From the NCBI GenBank assembly GCA_964016415.1, contig OZ024666.1:2461310-2525309 (forward strand): DNA of 64,000 nt, written 5' to 3'. Position numbers and translations under genes: made by a program. Position 1 is the first letter of the stretch. Every line of letters begins with the position of its first letter. Of the stretch, positions 32,659-40,877 are shown one piece after another. Under the pieces are notes generated by a model, which was not told the DNA's origin, made no database searches, and saw only the letters and a program-made list of their open reading frames with translations. This DNA comes from Erwinia sp. Its GTDB lineage: Bacteria; Pseudomonadota; Gammaproteobacteria; Enterobacterales; Enterobacteriaceae.

Positions 32659-33156
32659 ATGTCACTCCCCTATCTCGCAGGCTACCCTGCTCCACTGCTT
32701 GATCAGGTACGCCTGCTCATTCAGCAACAACGCCTGCATCTGGTGATTGCTCAGCGTTATCCGGAGACGCACACCATTACCAGTGATAAAGCGCTGTATG
32801 ATTATGCTTTGGAAATAAAAAATGCACGATTACGTCATGCCCCGGCGCTGGATAAAGTCTATTACGACAATAAAATAAAAATCATCCATCAGGCGCTTGG
32901 CCTCCACACGTCCATATCCCGGGTACAGGGAAATCGCCTCAAAGCGAAAGCTGAGATTCGCGTCGCCACGCTGTTCAGAGAGGCTCCTGCGCCGTTTTTA
33001 CGCATGATTGTGGTCCATGAACTGGCGCATATCAAAGAGAAGTCACACAACAAAGCCTTCTACCAGCTTTGCTGCCATATGGAGCCAGATTACCATCAGC
33101 TGGAATTTGATACCCGTCTCTGGCTGACGGCGCGGGAACTGCCACCTCATCAGTAA
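32659..33156 (+). CDS. ygjP: YgjP family M48-like metal-dependent protein (UTP diphosphatase)
   Basis: 165 aa protein nearly collinear with E. coli YgjP, which has been reported to hydrolyse UTP to UMP. The zinc-binding HELAHIKEKSHNKAFYQL has an HExxH core plus a downstream His, as in minigluzincin-like proteins. AGGAGC lies before the ATG. It is divergent from rlmG (81-bp gap), as in E. coli. Confidence 0.9.
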   Translation: MSLPYLAGYPAPLLDQVRLLIQQQRLHLVIAQRYPETHTITSDKALYDYALEIKNARLRHAPALDKVYYDNKIKIIHQALGLHTSISRVQGNRLKAKAEIRVATLFREAPAPFLRMIVVHELAHIKEKSHNKAFYQLCCHMEPDYHQLEFDTRLWLTARELPPHQ

Positions 33157-33390
33157 ACCCAACCAGTAGAGAATAATGTGATGTTCCTGTAGCATCACTT
33201 TCGTGGCATAACGATTACCAGGGCGCCTAGCATCCGGTTGCCGCGCAATAAGAAAATCATGTCACTCTCTGCCAGTTTCCACGCCAGGCGTTTTCTCTCC
33301 CGACCCGCAGTGACTCTGCCTGCATCACGAAGATAACAGACCGCTCGCCCCTTGACCTGATAGCAAGGGCTCTCTATAGTGACCTGAGCA

Positions 33391-33512
33391 AAGGGGAGTA
33401 ACTTCATTGCCGGTTAATCGTCATTACGATGCATTTGCATCCGGTTACCGGGCAACCAGGATCCCGTCCTGTGTTGTAAGTGAGACCTTGCCGGGAGGCG
33501 AGGTTTGCTTAC
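33391..33512 (+). ncRNA. yybP-ykoY manganese riboswitch (alx leader, PRE element)
   Basis: The 5' box AAGGGGAGTA (33391-33400), the internal TCGTCATTACG, and the diagnostic 3' segment GAGACCTTGCC-GGGAGGCGAGGTTTGCTTAC (33482-33512) match the yybP-ykoY element. It is 65 nt upstream of alx. In E. coli this leader binds Mn2+ and responds to alkaline pH, raising alx expression. The motif was recognised by eye. Confidence 0.88.
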
Positions 33513-33576
33513 AGCTGTAATACTGTATTCATCGTCTTCCGACTTTGATGACTTTATCACTACTCAGTGATATGCT

Positions 33577-34545
33577 ATGAACACTGTTGGTACACCACTT
33601 CTCTGGGGCAGTTTTGCTGCCATCGTTCTTGTCATGCTCGCCATTGATCTGCTACTGCAAGGTCGTAAAGGTGCGCACACCATGTCATTGAAACAGGCCG
33701 CATTCTGGTCTGTGGTTTGGGTTTCTGTCTCGTTGATCTTTGCTGCGGGCTTGTGGTGGCACTTGAAAGCAAGTGTAGGTGCAGAAATCGCCCACACACA
33801 AACTCTCGCCTTTTTGACCGGATATGTGCTGGAAAAAGCACTGGCCGTTGATAATGTTTTCGTCTGGTTGATGCTATTCAGCTATTTTGCTGTGCCTTCT
33901 GCACTACAACGCCGGGTGCTTATTTACGGTGTCCTCGGTGCCATTATCCTGCGTACGATTATGATCTTTGCGGGTAGCTGGCTGGTTTCAGAATTTGCCT
34001 GGATACTCTATGTCTTCGGTGCCTTTCTGGTGTTCACCGGTATCAAAATGGCCACCGCAGGTGAAGATAGCCATAACGGCGCGGGTGAAAAACCGGTTGT
34101 TCGCTGGCTACGCAGCCACCTGCGGATGACCGACACACTGGAGGGTGAAAAATTCTTCGTGCGCCGTAATGGTTTGCTTTATGCCACGCCATTACTGTTA
34201 GTCCTGATCATGGTTGAACTGAGTGACGTCATTTTTGCTGTTGACAGCATCCCTGCTATTTTTGCCGTTACCACAGACCCCTTTATCGTACTGACCTCAA
34301 ACCTGTTCGCTATCCTCGGTCTCAGGCCGATGTACTTCCTGCTGGCAAACGTGGCTGAACGCTTCTCCATGTTGAAATACGGTCTGGCTGTGGTACTGGT
34401 TTTCATTGGTATCAAAATGCTGATTGTCGATATCTACCACATTCCGGTCGCCGTTTCACTCGGCACTATCGGTAGTATACTTACTGTTACTCTGCTGGTT
34501 AATAGCTGGGTTAACCGTCGTAACGATCGCCGTCAGCAACAATAA
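33577..34545 (+). CDS. alx: TerC-family membrane protein Alx (Mn2+ homeostasis)
   Basis: 322 aa inner-membrane protein with about nine helices. The TerC signature region includes [17 protein letters not shown] and [18 protein letters not shown], where the acidic residues are thought to handle Mn2+. The translation start region lies just after the riboswitch. In E. coli the gene is induced by high pH and manganese. Confidence 0.94.
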   Translation: MNTVGTPLLWGSFAAIVLVMLAIDLLLQGRKGAHTMSLKQAAFWSVVWVSVSLIFAAGLWWHLKASVGAEIAHTQTLAFLTGYVLEKALAVDNVFVWLMLFSYFAVPSALQRRVLIYGVLGAIILRTIMIFAGSWLVSEFAWILYVFGAFLVFTGIKMATAGEDSHNGAGEKPVVRWLRSHLRMTDTLEGEKFFVRRNGLLYATPLLLVLIMVELSDVIFAVDSIPAIFAVTTDPFIVLTSNLFAILGLRPMYFLLANVAERFSMLKYGLAVVLVFIGIKMLIVDIYHIPVAVSLGTIGSILTVTLLVNSWVNRRNDRRQQQ

Positions 34546-34555
34546 TCATCTCTTT

Positions 34556-34590
34556 GGGGAGAGAATAGCGCACGCTGCTGTTCTCTCCCC
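34556..34590 (+). terminator. stem-loop terminator after alx
   Basis: GGGGAGAGAA (34556-34565) pairs with TTCTCTCCCC (34581-34590) around a 15-base loop, followed by TGTTTG. Ten-base perfect stem 11 nt past the alx stop. Confidence 0.75.
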
Positions 34591-34858
34591 TGTTTGTGGA
34601 TCTTTTACTTCCCCTGTGGTTTTTTTTTCTTATACTCTGCTGCGCACAGGGAACGTCATGGCATCTTATTGCACTGACAACATGCGCCAGTCTCGCAGGG
34701 ATGTCACTTCTTCAATCTGTTTCATCCTAGCAGGACCAGACAGAGCTCGTCTCTGCCCTGTGCGGGCTCCTGACAATCACTCTCATGAAGGGTTAAATAA
34801 CAGCCCATATAAGACTGGCACTCATAAACAGTAATTATTAAATTTGGTTGATTTTACA
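34591..34858. other. alx-sstT intergenic region / sstT leader
   Basis: About 270 bases with a T-run (34619-34628) and a long purine/pyrimidine-mixed stretch before sstT. It must hold the sstT promoter and a long 5' leader. In E. coli sstT mRNA is a target of the GcvB small RNA; I cannot verify a pairing site here. Confidence 0.4.
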
Positions 34859-36091
34859 ATGAGTAAAGCAAAAACATCTGCGGGAATATTCTCTCGCCTT
34901 ATGCAATTGAGTCTGGTGAAACAGATCATTATCGGTTTGCTGGCAGGTGTCGCGATCGCCTGGATATCCCGGGAACATGCACTGGCTGTTGGCATTTTTG
35001 GTGAACTATTTGTCAAAGCGCTGAAGGCTGTGGCTCCACTGTTAGTGATGATTCTGATCATCTCCTCTATCGCTAACCACCGGGTAGGGAAAAAAACCCA
35101 CATTCGCCCGATCCTTATACTCTATCTGCTCAGCACTTTTCTGGCAGCGGTGATTGCTGTGGCAATGAGTCAGTTTTTCCCGCAAAAGTTAGTTCTGGCC
35201 AACATTACTGAAACCATCACGCCTCCCTCAGGGGTGCTGGCAGTATTGCATGGGGTATTAATGAATATGGTGGCGAATCCAGTGACTGCACTGGCAGACG
35301 CCAATTATATCGGTATCCTGGTATGGGCGGTAGGATTAGGTTTTGCTTTCAGACACAGCAGTGATTCAACACGCCGCTTTCTCAATGATGCCTCTGACGC
35401 GGTAACTTCACTGGTCCGTATTGTGATTCGTTTTGCACCGTTAGGGATTTTTGGTCTAGTCGGTTCCACGCTTGCCGCAAGTAGTTTTGCATCCCTGAAC
35501 ACTTATGCCAGTCTCCTGATACTACTTATCGGCTGTATGTTGCTGGTTGCCCTTGTTTTCAATCCGATACTGGTTTTCTGGAAAATTCGCCGTAATCCCT
35601 ATCCTCTGGTATTTACCTGTTTACGGGAGAGCGGCATAACGGCATTTTTCACCCGCAGTTCCGCAGCCAATATCCCGGTAAATATGGCTCTGGCGAAAAA
35701 ACTGGGGCTCGATGAAGATACTTATTCCGTCTCGATTCCCATCGGAGCCAACATCAGCATGGCAGGTGCTTCCATCACCATCACTCTACTGACGCTGGCC
35801 GCAGTGAATACTCTGGGTATACAAGTGGACATCGGCACAGCAGTGTTGCTGAGTCTGGTTGCCTCCCTGTGCGCGTGTGGGGCTTCTGGTGTTGCTGGTG
35901 GCTCTCTGCTGCTGATTCCGGTCGCGTGCAATATGTTCGGTATACCCAATGACATCGCAATGCAGGTTGTTGCGGTAGGTTTCATTATTGGTGTATTACA
36001 GGATTCCGCAGAGACTGCGTTAAATTCTTCTGCCGATATTTTATTTACTGCGGCGGTTTGTCAGGCCGGGCAACCGTCCCGTTCGGCATAA
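34859..36091 (+). CDS. sstT: Na+/serine-threonine symporter SstT
   Basis: Dicarboxylate/amino acid:cation symporter family member for serine and threonine uptake. It is 410 aa with eight helices and re-entrant loops. The serine-rich hairpin [16 protein letters not shown] and the helix-7 region [19 protein letters not shown] are typical. The ATG at 34859 starts [16 protein letters not shown] and aligns with E. coli SstT. The Shine-Dalgarno sequence is weak. Confidence 0.94.
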   Translation: MSKAKTSAGIFSRLMQLSLVKQIIIGLLAGVAIAWISREHALAVGIFGELFVKALKAVAPLLVMILIISSIANHRVGKKTHIRPILILYLLSTFLAAVIAVAMSQFFPQKLVLANITETITPPSGVLAVLHGVLMNMVANPVTALADANYIGILVWAVGLGFAFRHSSDSTRRFLNDASDAVTSLVRIVIRFAPLGIFGLVGSTLAASSFASLNTYASLLILLIGCMLLVALVFNPILVFWKIRRNPYPLVFTCLRESGITAFFTRSSAANIPVNMALAKKLGLDEDTYSVSIPIGANISMAGASITITLLTLAAVNTLGIQVDIGTAVLLSLVASLCACGASGVAGGSLLLIPVACNMFGIPNDIAMQVVAVGFIIGVLQDSAETALNSSADILFTAAVCQAGQPSRSA

Positions 36092-36107
36092 CCCGTCTTA
36101 CGTTACG

Positions 36108-36134
36108 TTGCAGTCATCTCTTCGATGGCTGCAA
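36108..36134 (+). terminator. stem-loop after sstT
   Basis: TTGCAGTCATC / GATGGCTGCAA, 11 bp with one T-G pair and a 5-base loop, 16 nt past the sstT stop. Followed by a pyrimidine-rich but not T-only stretch. Confidence 0.65.
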
Positions 36135-36219
36135 TCTCTCGTTGCAGACACCCTTCCGCCAAAAAAAGTCAACTAAACTGCAGTAACGTCAAACAGTGTA
36201 AATCCCCGCTTCATTCTCG

Positions 36220-36234
36220 GTAAGTGTCTGTAAA
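36220..36234 (+). promoter_or_regulatory. CpxR-type box upstream of yqjA-mzrA
   Basis: GTAAG-TGTCT-GTAAA fits the CpxR consensus GTAAA-N5-GTAAA with one mismatch. It lies about 200 nt upstream of yqjA, whose E. coli counterpart is CpxR-activated. The intervening 200 bases contain no gene. Confidence 0.6.
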
Positions 36235-36437
36235 ACAGGATATAGTCATAGTTTGCCTGTCTAAATTTGCTGGATTTTGTTACACTCTTTATCAACTTCA
36301 CTGTGATCGCCGGGATAAGAGGATGATCGAAATAGCTGATAAGTCGTGATGCAGTCTAACGCTCATGACGTTATAGTTAAGCAATGAGCTTTCTTATTAC
36401 GGGTTGCGCATAAGCGCCAATGATGTTCGGGAATCCC

Positions 36438-37115
36438 ATGGATATTTTAAAATCACTGATACATGCTCTCTGGCAGCAGGATTACAACACGCTTGCTGAC
36501 CCGACACTGGTCTGGGCGCTTTATCTTATTCTTTTTATGATCCTTTTTTTAGAAAACGGTCTTCTTCCTGCGGCGTTTTTACCCGGTGACAGTCTGCTGA
36601 TTTTAGTCGGCGTCCTGATATCAAAAGGTACAATGTCCTTTCCACTCACCGTGTTTATCCTGACCAGCGCTGCCAGTCTTGGCTGCTGGGTGAGTTATAT
36701 TCAGGGACGATGGCTTGGCAATACTACGTTGGTACAAAAATGGCTGTCACACTTACCTGAACATTACCATCAGCGGGCCCATCAGCTCTTTTATCGTCAT
36801 GGGCTTTCAGCTTTGCTGGTAGGACGTTTTATCGCCTTCGTTCGCACTCTTCTGCCTACCATTGCCGGGTTATCCGGTCTCAGTAATGCCCGCTTCCAGT
36901 TTTTTAACTGGATGAGCGGTTTGTTATGGGTATTAATCCTGACAGTGCTTGGTTTTGCCCTCGGCAGAACGCCGCTATTTTTAAAGTATGAAGATCAACT
37001 GATGTTTCTTCTGATGCTGCTTCCACTGGTACTATTAGTGTTCGGTCTGGCCGGTTCGCTGTATGTACTTTGGCGTAAAAAACGCAGTGTTGACCAGCAG
37101 CGTGAACAACCCTGA
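36438..37115 (+). CDS. yqjA: DedA family inner-membrane protein YqjA
   Basis: DedA proteins are linked to proton-motive force and to lipid carrier recycling; YqjA supports growth at alkaline pH in E. coli. About 225 aa. The DedA motif [18 protein letters not shown] is near residue 40, and [19 protein letters not shown] holds the conserved F-x-R-x-x-x-P. The ATG at 36438 gives [15 protein letters not shown], aligned with E. coli YqjA; upstream in-frame starts exist. The stop overlaps the mzrA start by one base. Confidence 0.92.
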   Translation: MDILKSLIHALWQQDYNTLADPTLVWALYLILFMILFLENGLLPAAFLPGDSLLILVGVLISKGTMSFPLTVFILTSAASLGCWVSYIQGRWLGNTTLVQKWLSHLPEHYHQRAHQLFYRHGLSALLVGRFIAFVRTLLPTIAGLSGLSNARFQFFNWMSGLLWVLILTVLGFALGRTPLFLKYEDQLMFLLMLLPLVLLVFGLAGSLYVLWRKKRSVDQQREQP

Positions 37116-37513
37116 TGCCTCGCATGTTAGCTCTGCAACGCTGGTGGCAACACGCTATCATCTTGGTACTTGTCAGTGTTGCAGTGCTGTATTCTCTTTC
37201 TCCTTTTTGCCTGAAAACTGAAAGTACTCTGCGTATTCTTGCCACACAACCGAGCGCCACTCCGCCCGATGGATTTTACGTCTATCAGCAACTCAATGAA
37301 AAAGGCGTTGCCCTCAAAAGCATTACGCCTGGTGACCACTCACTGTTGATAAAGTTTGATTCCGAAGCTGAGGGTGAAAAAGCGGAGAAAATACTGCACT
37401 CAATGTTTCCTCATGAGTTCACTGTCTCACCACTAAAGGTTTATAAGGTGTTCTCTGTCAGCATGATGAGTCACTCACTTTTCACCCTTAAAAAACGTGC
37501 AAATAACGAATAA
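37115..37513 (+). CDS. mzrA: EnvZ/OmpR modulator MzrA (YqjB)
   Basis: Small inner-membrane protein that in E. coli contacts EnvZ and links the Cpx and EnvZ/OmpR systems. It is 132 aa. One N-terminal transmembrane helix (about residues 11-30) precedes a periplasmic domain with PPDGFYVYQQLNEKGV and KSITPGDHSLLIKFDS, the regions closest to E. coli MzrA. The C-terminal 35 residues differ. Its ATG overlaps the yqjA TGA, so the two are coupled. Confidence 0.88.
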   Translation: MPRMLALQRWWQHAIILVLVSVAVLYSLSPFCLKTESTLRILATQPSATPPDGFYVYQQLNEKGVALKSITPGDHSLLIKFDSEAEGEKAEKILHSMFPHEFTVSPLKVYKVFSVSMMSHSLFTLKKRANNE

Positions 37514-37776
37514 CACCCTTCTTTTTTCAATCATATACTGGCAATTTCATTTTTTCAGTCTATGCTTGATAGCATGAAGGACAGTTTTCAGTGTCGTCAG
37601 TATCCGATTTTTTAAAAAGCACTGAATGTCCTCCAGGCATTATCAGACCGGGTTATAAATGACCCCTGTTATATTAATCTGTCCGGTCGGAAATAGTCGG
37701 ACCAAAAAAGTGAGGTGGTCAGCATACTATTAGAGGCCATTCACTGAGACTTCAACCACTGTGATAAGGAGTTTTT

Positions 37777-38082
37777 ATGTCGCAAAATCCATCCTCTGAA
37801 AACCTGCATAAAGAGTTAAAACATCTGGCAGATACACTGGAAGAAGTTTTGAACAATGCCGGTGATAAATCAAAAGCAGAACTCGACACGCTTCGGGCAA
37901 AAGCTCAGGCTACGCTCAAAGATACGCGGCAAAAGTTGAGCGAGTCAGGTGAGCGTATTGCGCAAACCTCACGTGAAGTTGCTGAGCAGACCAACGTCTA
38001 TGTGCGTGAAAACCCGTGGACCAGCGTTGGCATTGGCGCTGCCGTTGGTGCTGTATTAGGTATTCTGTTGGCACGTCGTTAG
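37777..38082 (+). CDS. yqjD: ElaB/YqjD/DUF883 family membrane-anchored ribosome-binding protein
   Basis: 101 aa. A long charged amphipathic helical N-terminal part (LKHLADTLEEVLNNAGDKSK) is followed by VRENPWTSVGIGAAVGAVLGILLARR, the glycine-zipper membrane anchor of the YqjD/ElaB family. In E. coli YqjD tethers inactive 70S/100S ribosomes to the membrane in stationary phase. AAGGAG precedes the ATG. The gene yqjC, normally between mzrA and yqjD, is not present in the 263-bp gap. Confidence 0.92.
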   Translation: MSQNPSSENLHKELKHLADTLEEVLNNAGDKSKAELDTLRAKAQATLKDTRQKLSESGERIAQTSREVAEQTNVYVRENPWTSVGIGAAVGAVLGILLARR

Positions 38083-38084
38083 TC

Positions 38085-38480
38085 ATGACTGACTCTTCAC
38101 AACATCATGGCCCCGGTAAAGGGGTCATTAAGGCCGGACAACGAATCCTGACTACGCTGGTAAGCATTGTCGAAACCCGGCTCAAACTGGTCGTCATTGA
38201 ACTGGAAGAAGAGAAAGCCAATCTTATCCAAATGCTGATGATGGTCGGGCTTACCATGTTGTTCACAGCTTTTGGCCTGATGAGTCTGTTAGTGTTAGCC
38301 ATCTGGGCCGTCCCGGCTGAACAACGTCTGTTAACTGTTGGCATCATTACAGCGCTATTGTTTACTCTGGCGATCATTTTTGCTGTCTGGACATTGAAAC
38401 GCTCGCGACGCTCAACATTGTTGAATGCAACCCGCCGGGAACTCGATAAAGACCGTCAAATGCTGGAAAAAAATGAATGA
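38085..38480 (+). CDS. yqjE: YqjE family (DUF1469) inner-membrane protein
   Basis: 131 aa with an amphipathic N-terminal half (VETRLKLVVIELEEEKANLIQ) and two transmembrane helices (MLMMVGLTMLFTAFGLMSLL, TVGIITALLFTLAIIFAVW). Function unknown; it is usually co-transcribed with yqjD. The ATG at 38085 is 2 nt after the yqjD stop, and the end overlaps yqjK by 4 nt (ATGA). Confidence 0.9.
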   Translation: MTDSSQHHGPGKGVIKAGQRILTTLVSIVETRLKLVVIELEEEKANLIQMLMMVGLTMLFTAFGLMSLLVLAIWAVPAEQRLLTVGIITALLFTLAIIFAVWTLKRSRRSTLLNATRRELDKDRQMLEKNE

Positions 38481-38755
38481 ATCAGCAGAGAAAAAAGCAG
38501 AAATCAGAAATTCTTGCCGCCATTGCGCAACAGCGGCAGTCGTTATGTGATGAAAAAGCAGACTTCCTTAACGCAACAGCAAAAATTGACGCTTTCTGTT
38601 CAAAGCTTTCACTGTTTCGCCCGCTGGTGATAGGTACCTCGGGCTTCCTTGCTCTCTGGACCCTCCGGCGCCCAGGCCGTCTGGCACACTTGATTAAACG
38701 CGGCATGAGTGTCTGGAGCGGCTGGCGGGTTTTGCGCAATTTGATGCCGCGCTGA
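38477..38755 (+). CDS. yqjK: YqjK family protein
   Basis: 92 aa basic protein, with a charged N-terminus and a hydrophobic middle (LSLFRPLVIGTSGFLALWTL). The ATG overlaps the yqjE stop. Function unknown. Identified by position in the yqjDEKF set and by general similarity. Confidence 0.85.
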   Translation: MNQQRKKQKSEILAAIAQQRQSLCDEKADFLNATAKIDAFCSKLSLFRPLVIGTSGFLALWTLRRPGRLAHLIKRGMSVWSGWRVLRNLMPR

Positions 38756-38975
38756 AAGTAATACCGGCTGAAGCGTCTATTTGGTACTCACTCCCTCATT
38801 CTACCCCCTTCATTCATTTTTTTTGATTAAGTTTAGCAGATTATCTTGCTAACAATTTCCCAGCCTACTCTCTATTATCAGTACCAACACGCCGCATGTT
38901 GTTAGAAACACCAGACTGCGTGCTTAATTGAAATTTCACACACACTGGCTGCACATTGATTTTTTGGGGTTAATA

Positions 38976-39368
38976 ATGAAAAAATTTGAATCTGTTGGTC
39001 TACTGATAGCACGTCTGCTAATGCCGATACTGTTTATTGTTGCAGGATGGGGCAAAATTAATGGTTATGCTGCTACTCAACAGTACATGGAACATATGGG
39101 AGTTCCTGGTGCACTACTACCTTTGACTATCCTGCTTGAGTTCGGGGGTGGACTTGCCATACTTTTTGGCTTCTTAACCCGCTTTACTGCTATCACCACG
39201 GCTATTTTTACCGTGATCACCGCACTGATCTTTCATACTGATTTCTCGGTATCATCCAATGAAATTAGCTTTATGAAAAACCTGACCATTGCAGGGGGAT
39301 ATCTTTTACTGTTTATCAGTGGCCCCGGAGCATACAGCATCGACCGCCTGCTGAATAAAAAGTGGTAA
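38976..39368 (+). CDS. yqjF: DoxX family membrane protein YqjF
   Basis: 130 aa with four transmembrane helices. MPILFIVAGWGKINGY and LEFGGGLAILFGFLTR are typical DoxX motifs; the end GPGAYSIDRLLNKKW is identical in pattern to E. coli YqjF. The ATG at 38976 follows GGGGTT and matches the E. coli start; an upstream in-frame start would add 16 residues. It has its own 220-bp upstream gap. yqjG, the usual next gene, is absent. Confidence 0.93.
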   Translation: MKKFESVGLLIARLLMPILFIVAGWGKINGYAATQQYMEHMGVPGALLPLTILLEFGGGLAILFGFLTRFTAITTAIFTVITALIFHTDFSVSSNEISFMKNLTIAGGYLLLFISGPGAYSIDRLLNKKW

Positions 39369-39406
39369 GTTAACGCAAGTTAGCCCCTCTCACATTACTT
39401 CAGAGA

Positions 39407-39440
39407 CTGTCCGGACAGACATAACAGCCAGTCCGGACAG
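39407..39440 (+). repeat. repeated GTCCGGAC palindromes forming an inverted repeat
   Basis: GTCCGGACAG occurs at 39409-39418 and 39431-39440, 22 bp apart. The first sits inside the palindrome CTGTCCGGACAG (39407-39418). CTGTCCGGAC (39407-39416) and GTCCGGACAG (39431-39440) can also pair as a 10-bp hairpin with a 14-base loop. It is 39 nt past yqjF, so it may terminate or protect that transcript. Confidence 0.7.
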
Positions 39441-39718
39441 GGAAAGTGTACACTAGCGAAATAGTTCACCTGCAAACCACCTTTCTCAGCTGAGAACAAC
39501 GGGTAGTCACACTATACATACCCTGAAATAAACAGCCTTATGAGAGGTTCTGTGTGAATGAATCTTTGCAGGCAGGCAGCAGAACAGACCCACGCCCGCG
39601 ATAAAATATCAGTTCGCAGTAACATTTACCACAGAAAACCTGCATTACTCCGTAGCGCTTTTATACTGTAACGAGAGTTAATCTGAATCTCGCTACGTAC
39701 TTCTCTTCCGGGGAAAAA
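39441..39718. other. yqjF-yhaJ intergenic region
   Basis: About 280 bases between convergent genes with no reading frame and no recognisable element. In E. coli yqjG, yhaH and yhaI lie here; no trace of them is visible. Confidence 0.6.
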
Positions 39719-40639
39719 CTACTCACTTCGTTTTATACTTCGTTGCTGCCTGGCAAGTAATTTAGGAATTTCACGTAAACACCAGGATTTGGCTTCACCC
39801 ATACTATCCCTGCGCCACGCCATAATAATATCAACTTCATGAGTTGTCTCAGTCGTCACCAATTTTAAACGCCCTTCAGTTATCTCTTTTTCAACTAAGG
39901 GATATGGCATCCAGGCAACGCCAAGTCCGGCAAGTAGCGCCTGATGTTTTTCTTCCATACTACTCACTGTCAGTCTCGGTTGTTTATCCAGCAATTGCAC
40001 TGTCAATACCGGACGCTCTCGCGCGGTATCAGCCATGGCAATCCCACGATATTTAACCCTTGTGGCATCAGCAAGTGGCTGGAGCTCACGATGAATAGGA
40101 TGTTGAGGTACCGCCACCAGCACGCTAATTAAACGGTACAGCAGGCTGGAGTTCACTTCAGCAGAAGGGCGAAAATGCAAATCCGGCGCGATGACGATAT
40201 CAGCACGTCCCTGTTCCAGCCGTTCCCAGGCACCTGCCAGCAATTCAGTCACCAGTGCAATCTGCGTATCCGCTTTCTCTGCCAGTTTATCCACCAGAGG
40301 AAACAGAGACGATGAAGGTATTAATGCTTCACACACGATAGTGATTTGTGTTTCCCAACCACTGGCAAGCGCTTCCGCATCTGACGTCAATTTTTCTGCT
40401 GCATCAAGTAAAATTCGGCCTCTATCCAGCAGCAAACGGCCTACATTAGTAAATTTCGTCCGATGTCCTGAGCGATCAAAGAGTACCACGTCCAAATCTT
40501 CTTCCAGCTTTTGTACGGTATAGCTGAGCGCGGAAGGCACTTTTCCTAAGGCTTCGGCCGCAGCAGCAAAACTGCCACGGCGCTCAATAGCATCCATTAC
40601 CCGCAATGCCTCCAGGGTCAATGCCCGATCTTTTGCCAT
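39719..40639 (-). CDS. yhaJ: LysR-family transcriptional regulator YhaJ
   Basis: 306 aa. The winged HTH at the N-terminus reads LEALRVMDAIERRGSFAAAAE...VPSALSYTVQKLEEDL, followed by a periplasmic-binding-like effector domain ending MAWRRDSMGEAKSWCLREIPKLL. In E. coli YhaJ has been linked to aromatic-compound sensing and to virulence-gene control. The ATG at 40639 gives MAKDRALTLEAL as in E. coli; an upstream in-frame start (40720) would add 27 unrelated residues. Confidence 0.92.
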   Translation of the reverse strand: MAKDRALTLEALRVMDAIERRGSFAAAAEALGKVPSALSYTVQKLEEDLDVVLFDRSGHRTKFTNVGRLLLDRGRILLDAAEKLTSDAEALASGWETQITIVCEALIPSSSLFPLVDKLAEKADTQIALVTELLAGAWERLEQGRADIVIAPDLHFRPSAEVNSSLLYRLISVLVAVPQHPIHRELQPLADATRVKYRGIAMADTARERPVLTVQLLDKQPRLTVSSMEEKHQALLAGLGVAWMPYPLVEKEITEGRLKLVTTETTHEVDIIMAWRRDSMGEAKSWCLREIPKLLARQQRSIKRSE

Positions 40640-40796
40640 GTTGTGCATCCAGTGAGATTCAATAAGCATAAGAGTAACGAGCCAGCGCTGCACAGTCCAG
40701 TCACTCACTGCGTGAAACACGGCTAAACCAACTATAACTGCTTAATTTAATTTTTATAAAAAGGCCTGTTGAAAAAAATAATGTTGTTTATCCCAT

Positions 40797-40818
40797 TAAG
40801 ATTTCTATTAAAATCTTA
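40797..40818. promoter_or_regulatory. AT-rich inverted repeat in the yhaJ/VasL divergent region
   Basis: TAAGATTT-CTATTA-AAATCTTA, an 8-bp perfect inverted repeat between the divergent yhaJ and VasL-like genes. It could be a LysR-type operator or simply an AT-rich hairpin. Confidence 0.35.
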
Positions 40819-40877
40819 TTAAGAATGTATCATACTCATTCCTCAGACTAATATTTCAATCAGAAAGGAATCTGTTC

